Shown here: positions 1 to 9,440 of the stretch, in pieces | How the letters are laid out: each line of letters begins with the position of its first letter | Position numbering within the stretch: position 1 is the stretch's first letter | Source of the DNA: CAWAND01 sp963727915 | GTDB lineage: Bacteria > Chloroflexota > Anaerolineae > Anaerolineales > E44-bin32 | Assembly: GCA_963727915.1 (NCBI GenBank) | Contig: CAVSID010000003.1 | Location: 186,001-250,000 of the forward strand | Direction: 5' to 3' | Length of the DNA: 64,000 bases | The notes under the pieces: model-generated | What the model was told of the DNA's origin: nothing | Databases searched by the model: none | The model's input: the letters and a program-made list of their open reading frames with translations, nothing else | Made by a program: the position numbers and the translations under genes

Positions 1-251
1 TCACCGCTGGCCAACTTGACATTCTGGGGGTTGGTCGCATGCAGGCGAGGATTGACCGTGATGGTGGGGCGAGGGCCCTGCGTCGGCTGGCCCTGGTCGG
101 CGACCGGCGTGGACGTCGACGCGTCGACCATCGGCGCCGGAGCGGCCTGTGTGGCGGAGGGGACCGGGGCTGGTGCAGGTGGAGGTGCGGCGGCGCAACC
201 TGCCGCAAATAGGGCCAGGGCACACCCGGTCGCCAAGCTAGCAAATCTCAT
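1..251 (-). CDS. Lipoprotein, N-terminal part (continues beyond the window edge)
   Basis: A reading frame starts at the ATG at 251 and runs off the window without a stop; 83 codons are visible. The protein begins with a lipoprotein signal peptide (MRFASLATG..., lipobox FAAGC, Cys19) followed by an Ala/Pro/Thr-rich linker of about 50 residues. A GGGAG ribosome site lies about 8 nt upstream. The mature protein is therefore expected on the outer face of the cytoplasmic membrane. The last visible residues (NPQNVKLASG) could precede a thioredoxin-like or similar fold, but the domain itself is outside the window, so no function is assigned. Confidence 0.7.
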   Translation of the reverse strand, partial: MRFASLATGCALALFAAGCAAAPPPAPAPVPSATQAAPAPMVDASTSTPVADQGQPTQGPRPTITVNPRLHATNPQNVKLASG

Positions 252-414
252 GATTGGCGCTCCCCAAACGGCGCAGTGCGTTCTGCTCGGTGACAGTTGC
301 CCTCATGCTAGGCGCCAATTCTTACCGACAGCTTAACTCGTCATCCCCCGGCGCCCGGCGATCCTGCTGACCATAGTATACTCACGCCAGATCCGCCCAT
401 CCTTCGAGGTGCTC

Positions 415-1942
415 ATGCCCAAGCCTCTCGTCGAGTGCATTCCCAACTTCTCTGAAGGCCGGCGCCAGAACGTGGTCGACGCCATCCGCGCCGCCATCCA
501 GGGCGTGCCCGACATCCACATCCTCGACCAGCACAGCGACCGCGACCACAACCGTTCGGTGATCACTTTTGTGGGCCCACCTGAGGCGGCGTCTGAGGCG
601 GCCTTCGCCGGTATGGCCAGGGCCGCCGAGTTAATCGATCTGAACCAGCACCAAGGGGAGCACCCGCGCATCGGCGCCACCGACGTGGTTCCATTCGTGC
701 CTATCAGCGGTATCACGCAGGACGAATGCATCGAGCTAGCGCGCTCGCTCGCCAAGCGCGCCGCAGATGAGTTGGGAATTCCGATCTACCTGTACGAAGC
801 CGCCGCCTCGCGTCCGGACCGCACCAACCTGGAGACCATCCGTCGCGGCGAGTTCGAAGGGCTGAAGGAGGCGATCAAGACTGACGCCGACCGGGTGCCT
901 GATTTCGGCCCGGCCGAGCTTGGCCCGGCAGGGGCCACCGTGATCGGCGTACGCGCCCCGCTGATTGCTTACAATGTCTATCTCACCACAGATGATGTCG
1001 GGATCGCCAAGACGATCGCCCGGGCAATCCGCCACTCATCGGGCGGGCTGCGGTTCGTAAAGTCGATTGGATTGCTTGTGGACGGCCTGCGCCCAGGTTT
1101 CGATGAATCTGACCGATTTCACGCAGACACCGATGGCACGCGTCGTCGAGGCCATTCGGCGGGAGGCGGCGCGCCACGGGGTGGCTATCCACCACTCTGA
1201 GCTGGTCGGCCTTGCGCCGCAGGCGTCGTTGATCGAAGCCGCCCGATGGTATCTCCAGATGGACCAGTTCGAGCCGGATCAGATCCTCGAAACTCGTCTG
1301 TACGAAGCCATGGGTGGCGCCGGCAACGCCGAGGAGTCCTTCCTCGACCGGCTGGCATCCGGTACGCCCACGCCAGGAGGCGGGTCGGCGGCCGCCCATG
1401 TAGGCGCCACGGCTGCGGCTCTGGTGGCGATGGTCGCCCGGCTGACGGCCGGGAAGAAGAACTACGGCGACGTCGAAGAGCGGATGGAAGCGGCGATCGA
1501 GGCGGCCGAGAAGCTTCGCTCCGAGCTCAGTCTGGCGGTCGAGCGTGATGCGGACGCTTTTGACGCCTTCATGGCGGCGCGCAAATTGCCGAGGGAAACA
1601 GATGAAGAGAAGGCTGCCCGCGCCCAGGCGATCGAGCAGGCCACACATGGTGCGGCTACCGTGCCGCTGGACGTCGCCCGCATGGCGCTCGACGTGCTCA
1701 AGTTGGCAGCCGAAATGGCCGAGACCGGCAACACAAACGCTGCCAGTGACGCCGGGGCCAGCGCAGCCATGGCCGGCGCCGCCTTGGCGGCCGCCGGGCT
1801 CAACGTCCGTATCAACGCCCTCGGTGCCCGGGATCAGTCGGCCGTGGCCGAGTGGCTGGATGAGCTTGAAGGGTTCGAAAAGGAACGTGTCAGGTTGGAC
1901 GAGCGCGTGAAGGCAGCCTTGAAAGCGCGGGCCGGCCTGTGA
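415..1942 (+). CDS. ftcD: Bifunctional glutamate formimidoyltransferase / formimidotetrahydrofolate cyclodeaminase (frameshifted)
   Basis: The first 225 residues (VECIPNFSEGR start, IGATDVVPFVPI motif) are the formiminotransferase N and C subdomains, which move the formimino group from formiminoglutamate to tetrahydrofolate in histidine degradation. After a single-base frameshift near 1086-1090 the frame continues through the cyclodeaminase domain (TPTPGGGSAAAH glycine-rich motif, then helical bundle). Removing one base near 1086 joins the two into one protein of about 509 residues, matching the vertebrate-type fusion length. ATG 415 is preferred over GTG 409 because GAGG at 405-408 is correctly spaced. 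The enzyme is cytosolic. The frameshift is probably a sequence error because both halves are fully conserved. Confidence 0.9.
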
Positions 1943-1957
1943 GCTGAACGCCTGGCG

Positions 1958-3599
1958 TCACCAACCGCTGGCTTTGAACAGGGTCGACAAGAAGTCGGCC
2001 CTTTCACTTTGGGTCATCGGCCTCGGCTGGGCGTAGTCCTCCAACTCGGCTGCGAATAGCTGGGTGCTGATGTAGCGGCCCTGATAGAAGACATGGCGGT
2101 CGATGAACTCCTTGCGTGTGTCATCCGACCACATCTGATCGAAGAACAGGTTCCCCAGTCCGTAGTGGATCATCGAACCCTGGTAGAACTCAAACCCCAT
2201 CGGCTGATGCGCCTGGCTCCCGCTGACGATCACCGCGCCGGCGTCGGCTGGCTGATGGAACCCTTCAACCTGGGTGGGCAGCGGCGAGTCGCGGTAGGCC
2301 TCGTCCCATTGGAAAGTGAAGATCACCTGATAGCCCCGCGATCGGAGATCACGGATTTGCGACGTCAGCTCCGGCATGTCGCAGGGCAGGGAGCCTGGTC
2401 CGTAGGGTGTGGCCCAGTCGTAGGATGGCCCGGCCGGGTTACAACCCATGAAGGCGATCTTATTGCCGTGTACGTCAAACAGCGCCGGCTGCTGCGCATC
2501 GGTCAGATCACGGCCGCCGCCAAAGTATTGCCAGCCCTTCTGATCGTATTGATCTAGCGTGTACAGCATGGGGTCGGTGCCGTAGTCCAACTCGTGGTTG
2601 CCGGTGAGTTCGACCACATCCACACCGATGGCGTCCAACAGAGCCATTTGCTTGGGTTGGGTACAGAAGCGCATGATGGCCCGCGACGGATCCCCCGGGG
2701 GGCAATCGGGGGTGAAAGAGACCTCATTGCTCACGTGCGTGATGTCGGCATCCCGGAGCCAATCGCCGATCAGATCCGCCGGCCATGTCGGCGTGTGCAG
2801 ATCCATCTGCCAGGCCGTGGCCCGGGTGAGCGCCGTCACACCGGTGACGACGACAGTCGCCAGCTTGTCCGGATCACGATTGGAGGCGGGCAGGACGGCA
2901 GAAGAACTCGGCTGCATCCACCAGCTCAGGGGGACCGGACCAGCCCTCGGCCACGCTCAGCGGATAAGCCGCCGGGTCAAATTGGCTGTCCAGCGGTGAG
3001 CCTCCATCCACGGTCAAGACCTTCCAGCGAGGTTCAAGAGCTTCGAAAGGCACCACCGCCAGGGATGGTCGGTCCGCCCATGCGCGATCAACAAGAGCTT
3101 CGGGCGCCAGGATTTGGACACCATCCGCCGGGCCAAGGCTCGGTTCGAGTGCGTCCACGGTCGTCTGGCTGGCAAGTACGGGGTCGCCGCCCTGGCCAGA
3201 CCACGCCAATTTGAGGTCGTCGAGGCTCATGCCGTCGGAGACCGTAGGAAACGGCGCCACCAAGGCATAGACCCACTGGGACGTCGGCGCATCCGGCTGA
3301 GGGCCGAAGCGAAGGTCGGCTTGATCGACCGAGCCCGCCAGCTCCACCGGGCGCCCGGCAAGATGGGTGAGTTGGGCTGCGATGCCCCGCAGATCGGCCG
3401 GAGCAGACGGCGCAATCCATAAGCGGACGGGATGGTTGGTGGCCGTCGGGGTCAGACTATGGAACGGCGTAGGTGTGACTGTCGAAGGGATGGGCGTGGG
3501 GAGCTCAGCCGCCCCGCCCGAGAGTCCACATCCCCCGGCAGCCAGGGCTGCGATCAGGAGCCAGAGTTTGAGACGGAGGGACGGAGAGGCCTGGGGCAT
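1958..3599 (-). CDS. CapA-family lipoprotein with N-terminal binding-protein-like domain (frameshifted)
   Basis: The protein starts with a lipoprotein signal (LWLLIAALAAGGC) and a Thr/Pro linker. About 190 residues follow that resemble a periplasmic phosphate-binding-protein fold (for example SLDDLKLAWSGQ). After a frameshift near 2880-2910 comes a complete PGA_cap/CapA metallophosphatase-like domain with ELTGNHELDYG, SGSQAHQPMGFEFYQG and IHYGLGNLFFDQ. CapA-type proteins act in polyglutamate capsule synthesis or as extracellular phosphoesterase-like enzymes; no capB/capC neighbour is present here, so the substrate is unknown. It follows the ABC export operon on the same strand with about 55 bp between. 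The frameshift probably reflects a sequence error. Confidence 0.8.
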
Positions 3600-3655
3600 A
3601 GACAAGGCCGAATTATCCCACCGCGCCACCTACGCGGCAAGGGATGAGGCGCCAG

Positions 3656-4573
3656 TTACCCTTCGGCAAGCGCCAGGAAGACGTCTTCCAGTGTCGCTTC
3701 GGCTGCGGCCACACTAACCTCATCCAAACCCTGGTCCTTGAGAGCCGTCTCCAGGGTCGCGCCATCTACGTCTTGCGGCGTGATGGCGCGCAGGTGGTCG
3801 GCGGATAACCCGGCACGGACCACTTGGGGCAAGGCTTCCAGCGCGTCCAGCGCCTCCAACATCGGCTGAGCATAGACATCCCAGGCTTTGCCTGGAAGGC
3901 TGGATCGCTTCAACCGCGTGGGGGTGTCCATCGCCAAAAGCTTGCCTCGCCGCATCACGCCGACCCGGTTGCAGTACTCGGCCTCATCCATGTAGTGAGT
4001 GGTCACAAAGGCCGTGATCCCCCGCTCCGCCAGGTCGTAGATGAGATCCCAGAAGGCGCGCCGAGCCGCAGGGTCGACTCCGCTGGTGGGTTCGTCCAGG
4101 ATCACCAATTCTGGATGGTGAACGACGGCCGTCGCCAGGGCCAGCCGTTGGCGCCAGCCGAGCGGCAGGTCACCCGCCCGTGCCCGGCCGAAGGGACTGA
4201 GACCCAGCTCTTCCATAAGCTCGCTGGCGGATGACAGGTCACGCACGCCGTAGACACCGGCGTAGAAGACCAGGTTTTCCCAGGCAGTCAGCTCGTCGTA
4301 GAGAGCGAATTTCTGTGACATGTAGCCAACTCGGCTGCGGACCAACTCGGCTTCTCGGACCACATCATAGCCGAGCACCGTCGCCCCGCCCTCCGTCGGC
4401 AGGAGCAGGCCGAGGAGCATGCGGATGGTGGTGGTCTTTCCAGAGCCATTGGGGCCCAGGTATCCGACCACCTCGCCCTTGCGCACCTCCATCGAAACGT
4501 GGTCCACGGCGGTGAAATCGCCAAAACGTTTGGTCAATCCATCTGTGCGTATGACGACCTCATTCGGCGACAT
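3656..4573 (-). CDS. ABC transporter ATP-binding protein (drug/ABC-2 export type), second ATPase
   Basis: This is the nucleotide-binding subunit of an ABC-2 exporter. Walker A (GPNGSGKTT, residues 40-48) and Walker B (LVILDEPTSGVDP) are intact. The signature motif reads LPLGWRQRLA rather than LSGGQ, a degenerate form. ATG 4573 is preceded by AAGGGTGAGC and overlaps the preceding ATPase gene by 14 bp, so it is preferred to the ATG at 4612. Together with the canonical upstream ATPase it forms a heterodimeric pair equivalent to the two halves of E. coli YbhF. It acts at the cytoplasmic membrane with the permease encoded at 6809-7945. Confidence 0.92.
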   Translation of the reverse strand: MSPNEVVIRTDGLTKRFGDFTAVDHVSMEVRKGEVVGYLGPNGSGKTTTIRMLLGLLLPTEGGATVLGYDVVREAELVRSRVGYMSQKFALYDELTAWENLVFYAGVYGVRDLSSASELMEELGLSPFGRARAGDLPLGWRQRLALATAVVHHPELVILDEPTSGVDPAARRAFWDLIYDLAERGITAFVTTHYMDEAEYCNRVGVMRRGKLLAMDTPTRLKRSSLPGKAWDVYAQPMLEALDALEALPQVVRAGLSADHLRAITPQDVDGATLETALKDQGLDEVSVAAAEATLEDVFLALAEG

Positions 4574-5528
4574 GCTCACCCTTTTCGGCGGCCGCCGCTG
4601 ATTGTTGGGCATCGATCTGGGCGATGAACACGTCTTCCAAGGTGGGGTCGATGGCGTCCAGGCGCTCGATCTGGCCCCCGCGGGCCCGGACCTGCTTCGC
4701 CATCCGAGCCTTTACCTGATCGAGTCGGCCGCTGGCAACCCTCAGATGGAAGCGGTCGCCATAGGTCTGCACACCTTCGACGTCGGGATCGTCGCGCCCG
4801 GCATCTTCAACCACACGCCTCGGCCCGCCGACAAGCTCAAGGATGCGACCATTCAAGCGCTGGCTGATGGCGTGCGGTGTGCCTTCCAGCAGCAGGCGGC
4901 CGTCTTCCATGAAGCCGATGCGCGAACAGCGTGCTGCCTCGTCCATGTAGGGGGTCGTGATTAGCACGGCAACACCCTGCCGCAGCAGGCGCACCAACAG
5001 CTGCCAGAAACTCTGACGGGTGACCGGATCCACGCCTCCCGTCGGCTCATCCAGCAGCAAGATTTTCGGCCGGTGAACGAGGGCAGTTGCTAAGCCCAGT
5101 TTCTGCTTCATGCCGCCAGAGAGCGCTTCGGCGCGCCGATCAGCGAAGTCGTCCAGCCCGACGAAGGCCAGAATCTCTTCAGCACGCGCCTCCCATTCCG
5201 ATCGAGGCAGGCCACGCACTTCAGCGAAGAAGTGAAGATTTTCACGAACGGTCAGATCGCCGTACAGGCTGAAGCGCTGTGCCAGGTAGCCAATCTGGGC
5301 TCGCGCCTGTTCAGTGTGCGTGGCCAAGTCGAATCCCGCCAGGCGGATGTCTCCCAAATCCGGCGCCAAGGCCCCGCACAGCAGCCGAATGGTGGTCGTC
5401 TTGCCGGCGCCATCCGGCCCGAGCAGTCCGTAGATCTCGCCTCCTGAGACGCTGAGCGACATCCCGTCCACCGCTCGGCGCTCGCCGAAGCTACGTGTGA
5501 GGCCCTCGGCCTCGATCAGCAGAGGCAC
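4560..5528 (-). CDS. ABC transporter ATP-binding protein, first ATPase
   Basis: This 322-residue ATPase has Walker A (GPDGAGKTT), a Q-loop (YLAQRFSLY), a canonical signature (LSGGMKQKLG) and Walker B (ILLLDEPTGGVDP). The start is the GTG at 5528, shortly after the HlyD gene stop (5538-5540). It overlaps the next ATPase gene, which implies translational coupling. In the family such proteins drive ABC-2 export of drugs or lipophilic compounds. Context (TetR regulator, HlyD adaptor, ABC-2 permease) matches the E. coli cecR-ybhGFSR arrangement, although there the two ATPase domains are fused and two permeases are present. Confidence 0.92.
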   Translation of the reverse strand: MPLLIEAEGLTRSFGERRAVDGMSLSVSGGEIYGLLGPDGAGKTTTIRLLCGALAPDLGDIRLAGFDLATHTEQARAQIGYLAQRFSLYGDLTVRENLHFFAEVRGLPRSEWEARAEEILAFVGLDDFADRRAEALSGGMKQKLGLATALVHRPKILLLDEPTGGVDPVTRQSFWQLLVRLLRQGVAVLITTPYMDEAARCSRIGFMEDGRLLLEGTPHAISQRLNGRILELVGGPRRVVEDAGRDDPDVEGVQTYGDRFHLRVASGRLDQVKARMAKQVRARGGQIERLDAIDPTLEDVFIAQIDAQQSAAAAEKGEHVAE

Positions 5529-5537
5529 GTCCGCACC

Positions 5538-6789
5538 CTAGTTCAACTCGAAAACGACGTCGGCCGGCATGCCCGGCTTGAGCCGGTTCTGCGTGTCGGA
5601 GACCTGCAATTGCACGGCGAAGACCGTCGTGCGTCGGCCCTCCTCGGTTTGCACGTTGCGCGGCGTGAATTCGGCTTGGTCGGCGATCTGGCTGACGGTG
5701 CCTGAGAAGGCTACCCCGGGGAACAAGTCCACCATGATCTGCGCCGTGTCGCCTAGGTGCACCTGGCCGTACCGATCCTCCGGCAGGTAGACCGTCAGCG
5801 TAAGGGAGTCTAGTTGGCCGATGGTCATGACCACCGAGCCGGGCGTCACCGTCTCACCCGGTTCAACGCTCCGATTCAGCACCACCCCTTCACTGGCGGA
5901 CCTGACAGCCAGCTTGTCCAACTGCAGGTCGATTGCCGTGAGTTCGGGCCTCAGTCTGCGCTTTGGCAGCCGCCAGCCCCGCCTGCGCCGCGTCGACCTT
6001 GTCCTGCGCCAATTGCAGCTTGTCAGGGTCCGGACCGTGCCTCACCTTTTCGTAGTCCAGCTCAGCCTGGTCCACCTGCGCTTGGGCTACTTCGACGTTG
6101 GCATCCAGGATCATCTGATCGATGTCAGTGGGCGAACCCTTGTACCAGTTGAGCAGCCGCACAATATCGTCCCGATTCTGTCGGGCGGCGAGCAGGTTGG
6201 CCTCGGCCTGGGCGCGCACCGGATCCTCCGGATCCTTGTCGTCGACGTGGTTGAGGGCGGCCTGTGCCTTATCTACCGCGTCGTTGGCGAGCACCAGCCG
6301 GGCTTCGGTGGCATCGATCGTGTCCCGCGAGGCCCGGTTGCCGGTCTGCTGCCAGGTGTTGCGTTTCTGGGCATCATCCAGCGCCTTGCGGGCGTTGGCC
6401 AGCGTCTGGAACGTTTGGGCTGTCACGACCGGTGCCGTCTCGTGCAAATCCGATAAGGCCTGGTTGGCGGCGTCCAACTCGGCCCGGGCGGCGGACTCGG
6501 CCGACTGACCGGCGGCCTGGACGCTGGCCCTTTGGGCCATCAGGCCTTGATCGTCAAGCCGCACCAGCACATCGCCCACATGCACGCTGTCACCTTCCTC
6601 GACAAGCACCTCGGCCACGCGGCCGGCCATTTCCGGCCCGATCAAGCTTTGTGTCGTCTCCACCGTGCCCGAGGCAGACAGGTTGCCCGGCACGGCGCTT
6701 GATTGGGCCTGCCAGTAGTAGGCGCCGGCCGCCGCCAGGGACAGAATTACGACCACAGGGATGATTCGCAACGCACGTTTGTGGGACAT
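5538..6789 (-). CDS. HlyD-family membrane fusion/adaptor protein (frameshifted)
   Basis: The N terminus has one membrane anchor (residues about 8-25), then a biotinyl-lipoyl-like half (ASGTVETTQSLIGPEMAG), a long coiled-coil hairpin (residues about 90-270), and after a frameshift near 5945 the second lipoyl half and beta-barrel (SASEGVVLNRSVEPGE, GQVHLGDTAQIMVD). The protein is about 416 residues, normal for the family. It bridges an inner-membrane ABC exporter to the outside of the cell. It lies 20 bp after the permease gene and directly before the ATPases, so it belongs to the same operon. The frameshift is probably a sequence error. Confidence 0.88.
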
Positions 6790-6808
6790 CGATAGCCCTC
6801 CAGTTCCG

Positions 6809-7945
6809 TCAGTCCAGGCGCTTCCTGAAGCGGAGCGCAGCCAGGGTCATGACGACGACGGCGAAGACCGTTAGCGCCACGGTTTCTGGGATGAGCGCAC
6901 TCGCTCCGACACCTTTCAGAAGGATTGAACGGATGATGATCAAGAAGTAGCGGAGCGGGACGACGTAGGATACCGCCTGAAGGAAGATCGGCATCGCCGC
7001 CAGCGGAAACAAGAAGCCAGACAGGAAGATCGTCGGCAGCAAGGTGAACCATGAAAGCATCATCGCCTCCTGCTGCGTGTGCGCCACAGTCGATATGAAT
7101 AGTCCGATCCCCAGGGAGCCGACCAGGAAGACGCCCGACAGGCCCATCAGCAGCAACAGGCTGCCGCGGAAGGGCACGTCGAACCACAGCCAACCCACAA
7201 CCAGGATTTCCGCCGTGTCGAACATGGCCAGGAGCGTGTAGGGTGCCATCTTGCCTACGATCAATTCCCAGCTCTGAATCGGGGTCACGATGAGCTGCTC
7301 GATGGTGCCTCGCTCCCGCTCGCGCACGATGGCCGTGGAAGTCAGCATGGTGGCCAGAAGCTGGAGAATCATGCCGATCAGCGCCGGCACCATGAATACG
7401 GCGCTAACAAGGTCGGGGTTGTACCAGACACGAGTTCGCACCTGGACCGCCGGGTGAAAGGCGCTGGCCAAACCCTTGCGTTGAAGCGTTTGCAAGGTGA
7501 GCTCGGTGCTGAACGACTGCCCGATGAGTTCAGCCGCCGCCAGGGAGGTCGAAGCCACATTGGGGTCAGAGCCATCGAGGACAAAGGCAACCGTGGCCGT
7601 CTGGCCCGAGGAGACCAGGTCCCCGTAGTCGGGTGGAATGATCAATCCAGCCCGGGCCTGCCCCCCATCGATCAGCCCTTGCAGGTCGGATTGCGACGAC
7701 ACGTCGAAACTCAATTCGAAGTAGTCTGCGGCCCGGTAGGCATCCAGCAGAGCGCGCGACTGGGGGCTCCTGTCCTGATCGAACACGGCCAACGGGACGT
7801 TGCGAACGTCGGTGGTGGCCGTGTAGCCCAACAGGAACATTTGGACAACCGGGATGATGAAAGTAATCACCAGAGTTCGGGGATCGCGGATAATCTGGAT
7901 GAATTCTTTACGGATGACCGCCAGCAATCGGCTGCCCGCCATCAT
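6809..7945 (-). CDS. ABC-2 type permease
   Basis: This 378-residue integral membrane subunit starts with the typical cytoplasmic segment (AVIRKEFIQIIRDPRTL), TM1, a large extracytoplasmic loop of about 140 residues (FDQDRSPQSRALLDAYRAA), and then five C-terminal TM helices with the ABC-2 signature (VRERERGTIEQLIVTP). It starts within 6 bp of the TetR gene stop, so the two are probably cotranscribed. Only one permease gene is present, so it probably forms a homodimer. In the YbhS/YbhR system two different permeases are used, which is a difference worth noting. Confidence 0.9.
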   Translation of the reverse strand: MMAGSRLLAVIRKEFIQIIRDPRTLVITFIIPVVQMFLLGYTATTDVRNVPLAVFDQDRSPQSRALLDAYRAADYFELSFDVSSQSDLQGLIDGGQARAGLIIPPDYGDLVSSGQTATVAFVLDGSDPNVASTSLAAAELIGQSFSTELTLQTLQRKGLASAFHPAVQVRTRVWYNPDLVSAVFMVPALIGMILQLLATMLTSTAIVRERERGTIEQLIVTPIQSWELIVGKMAPYTLLAMFDTAEILVVGWLWFDVPFRGSLLLLMGLSGVFLVGSLGIGLFISTVAHTQQEAMMLSWFTLLPTIFLSGFLFPLAAMPIFLQAVSYVVPLRYFLIIIRSILLKGVGASALIPETVALTVFAVVVMTLAALRFRKRLD

Positions 7946-7948
7946 AGG

Positions 7949-8557
7949 CTATGTTCCTTCCTCGAGGACCCCAAACAGAAAGATCTCACCCAACTGTGCG
8001 ATTTCATTGCGTGATACATCAAAACCTTCGATGTCGCGCAGAAGGGCCGCTGTGAGCACGTAGGAAAAGAACAGGCCAAAGAAGGCCCGAGCCAGCAGCA
8101 CGGGGCGCATCGGCCGCAGCCGACCATCGGCAACTTTCAGCCGTTCGATGAAGCCCATTAACTGTGGAAGAAAAAGCTGACCGATCGTGCCGGCATGCCG
8201 GCCCTGAAACTCGATCAACTCGATGAACATCAGGCGGAAGTTGTCGAACTGGTCGGCTGCCGCTTCAACCATCCGGATCAGCGCGTCTTGCACAATCGCC
8301 TCAACCGTGTCGCCCCCGACACCTGCAAGGGCGCGGACGATCGCCCGATGGGGGACGCGCTCGGAGAGCAATGCCACAAACAAGGCCTCTTTGCTATCGA
8401 AATGGTTGTAGATGGAGCCAGGGGTAATCCCCGCCTGTCTGGCAACCTGACGCATGGACGTGCCGTGGTAGCCCTGGGCAAGGAACAGCTCGAAGGCAGC
8501 GTCCAGCAATCTCAGCTCGGTGGAAGCGCCCTTGGTGGGGGGGGCGGTGTCGGTCAT
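7949..8557 (-). CDS. TetR/AcrR-family transcriptional regulator of the export operon
   Basis: The N-terminal helix-turn-helix (LLDAAFELFLAQGYHGTSM...AGITPGSIYNHFDSKEAL) is a canonical TetR DNA-binding domain; the rest is an alpha-helical ligand-binding domain. The ATG at 8557 gives a 202-residue protein and leaves the palindrome at 8571-8588 just upstream; starting at 8623 would put that palindrome inside the gene. It is the first gene of the operon, so it probably represses itself and the exporter until a ligand binds. The arrangement parallels CecR (YbiH) of E. coli. Confidence 0.9.
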   Translation of the reverse strand: MTDTAPPTKGASTELRLLDAAFELFLAQGYHGTSMRQVARQAGITPGSIYNHFDSKEALFVALLSERVPHRAIVRALAGVGGDTVEAIVQDALIRMVEAAADQFDNFRLMFIELIEFQGRHAGTIGQLFLPQLMGFIERLKVADGRLRPMRPVLLARAFFGLFFSYVLTAALLRDIEGFDVSRNEIAQLGEIFLFGVLEEGT

Positions 8558-8570
8558 GGGCTTTGCCTTC

Positions 8571-8588
8571 TGAACGTACGTTTGTTCA
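8571..8588 (-). promoter_or_regulatory. Palindromic operator for the TetR regulator
   Basis: TGAACGTACGTTTGTTCA contains the perfect 10-bp palindrome AACGTACGTT and outer TGAAC/GTTCA arms. It ends 14 bp before the TetR start codon, a position expected for autorepression. TetR operators commonly have this GAACG/CGTTC shape. Binding is inferred. Confidence 0.6.
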
Positions 8589-8632
8589 TAACCCAGCATA
8601 TGGCCGAAATGTGAGGGAGTCAAGAATCAAAA

Positions 8633-8655
8633 CGCCCCGGCCGGAAGCCGGGGCG
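8633..8655 (-). terminator. Intrinsic terminator after the small membrane protein gene
   Basis: A 9-bp perfect stem (CGCCCCGGC / GCCGGGGCG, loop CGGAA) is followed on the minus strand by TTTTGATTCTT. It lies about 20 bp after the stop of the gene ending at 8676 and separates it from the TetR operon. Confidence 0.75.
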
Positions 8656-8675
8656 CATCCCGCCGAAGCGTCAAA

Positions 8676-8912
8676 CTACTCTTCGTCGGGCGAGGCCAGG
8701 TCCGCCACCTGGCGCAGCATTCCTAAAACCAGCAGCCCCAACCGCAGACCTTCGCCTGGGCTCAGGCTGACCTCGCCTCCCTGCCGGTCGGCCCGCCGGG
8801 AGATCAAGTAGGCGATGCCCATGCCGGTCACCGCACCGATCAGGCCGCCGACGAGGACCGTTCGGCCCGCGCGGCCGTTGGCTGGGACATCCAGGTGTGC
8901 GTCATCGCTCAT
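8676..8912 (-). CDS. Small membrane protein of unknown function
   Basis: A 78-residue protein with one predicted membrane helix (residues about 18-40, VLVGGLIGAVTGMGIAYLIS) followed by a basic stop (RRADRQ) and an amphipathic C-terminal segment (LRLGLLVLGMLRQVADLAS). It follows the membrane protein gene at 8915 almost without a gap and ends before a terminator, so the two form a short operon. No family is recognised; the N-terminal part resembles YtxH-like small membrane proteins only in general shape. Confidence 0.7.
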   Translation of the reverse strand: MSDDAHLDVPANGRAGRTVLVGGLIGAVTGMGIAYLISRRADRQGGEVSLSPGEGLRLGLLVLGMLRQVADLASPDEE

Positions 8913-8914
8913 GG

Positions 8915-9367
8915 TCAGGAACCCTTTCGACGGCGAAATATCGATAACAAGACAGCAATTCCGGTGCGCCCGGCTGAGCCAGCCGACTCACCCATCAGCC
9001 AGGGCTTCACGGCGACATCTGCGCCGCGTCGCACCGACCACTGCACCCGATAGATAATACTTTGCAGGCGCTGCGTGGCCTCCGGCAGTCGGCGGACCAA
9101 CAGGATGATCCCCACGCTGAGAGCGATAAGGATCAGCAACGGAATCAAGCTGACTGCCAGCACCGGCAGGATCAGCAAGATCGTAGAGGCATCTGCCCAA
9201 GCGCTGGGGGCTGCCATGCCCGATCGCCAAAGCGACCAGGCGGCGCCGACCACGGCGACCAACCCGAGAGCCAGCGGCAGGTAGATTTCCAGCCAAACCT
9301 GCCGCCGAAAGGCCGAGCGGGTAACGGGATTGACTTCTGGAGGACGCCAGTTCTTTCTTTCTCTCAT
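8915..9367 (-). CDS. Membrane protein of unknown function (two TM helices)
   Basis: A 150-residue protein with two predicted TM helices (residues about 28-47 and 63-91) separated by a short loop, and a basic C-terminal tail (SIFRRRKGS). It is the first gene of a two-gene operon with the small protein at 8676-8912. It is divergent from the flippase-like gene at 9441. No characterised family is recognised. A phage-holin-like or YtxH-neighbour role is possible but unsupported. Confidence 0.7.
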   Translation of the reverse strand: MRERKNWRPPEVNPVTRSAFRRQVWLEIYLPLALGLVAVVGAAWSLWRSGMAAPSAWADASTILLILPVLAVSLIPLLILIALSVGIILLVRRLPEATQRLQSIIYRVQWSVRRGADVAVKPWLMGESAGSAGRTGIAVLLSIFRRRKGS

Positions 9368-9427
9368 CTTGCGCCTATTCTAGCATGACCTTGCCCTTCG
9401 CCGTCCGCCTGGCGGGCGGTCTTCGGC

Positions 9428-9433
9428 TACAAT
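9428..9433 (+). promoter_or_regulatory. -10-like element just upstream of the 9441 gene
   Basis: TACAAT ends 7 nt before the ATG at 9441, and no ribosome binding site is visible. A transcript starting at the usual distance would begin at or next to the start codon, suggesting a leaderless mRNA. No good -35 is visible. Confidence 0.4.
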
Positions 9434-9440
9434 CCCCCGC

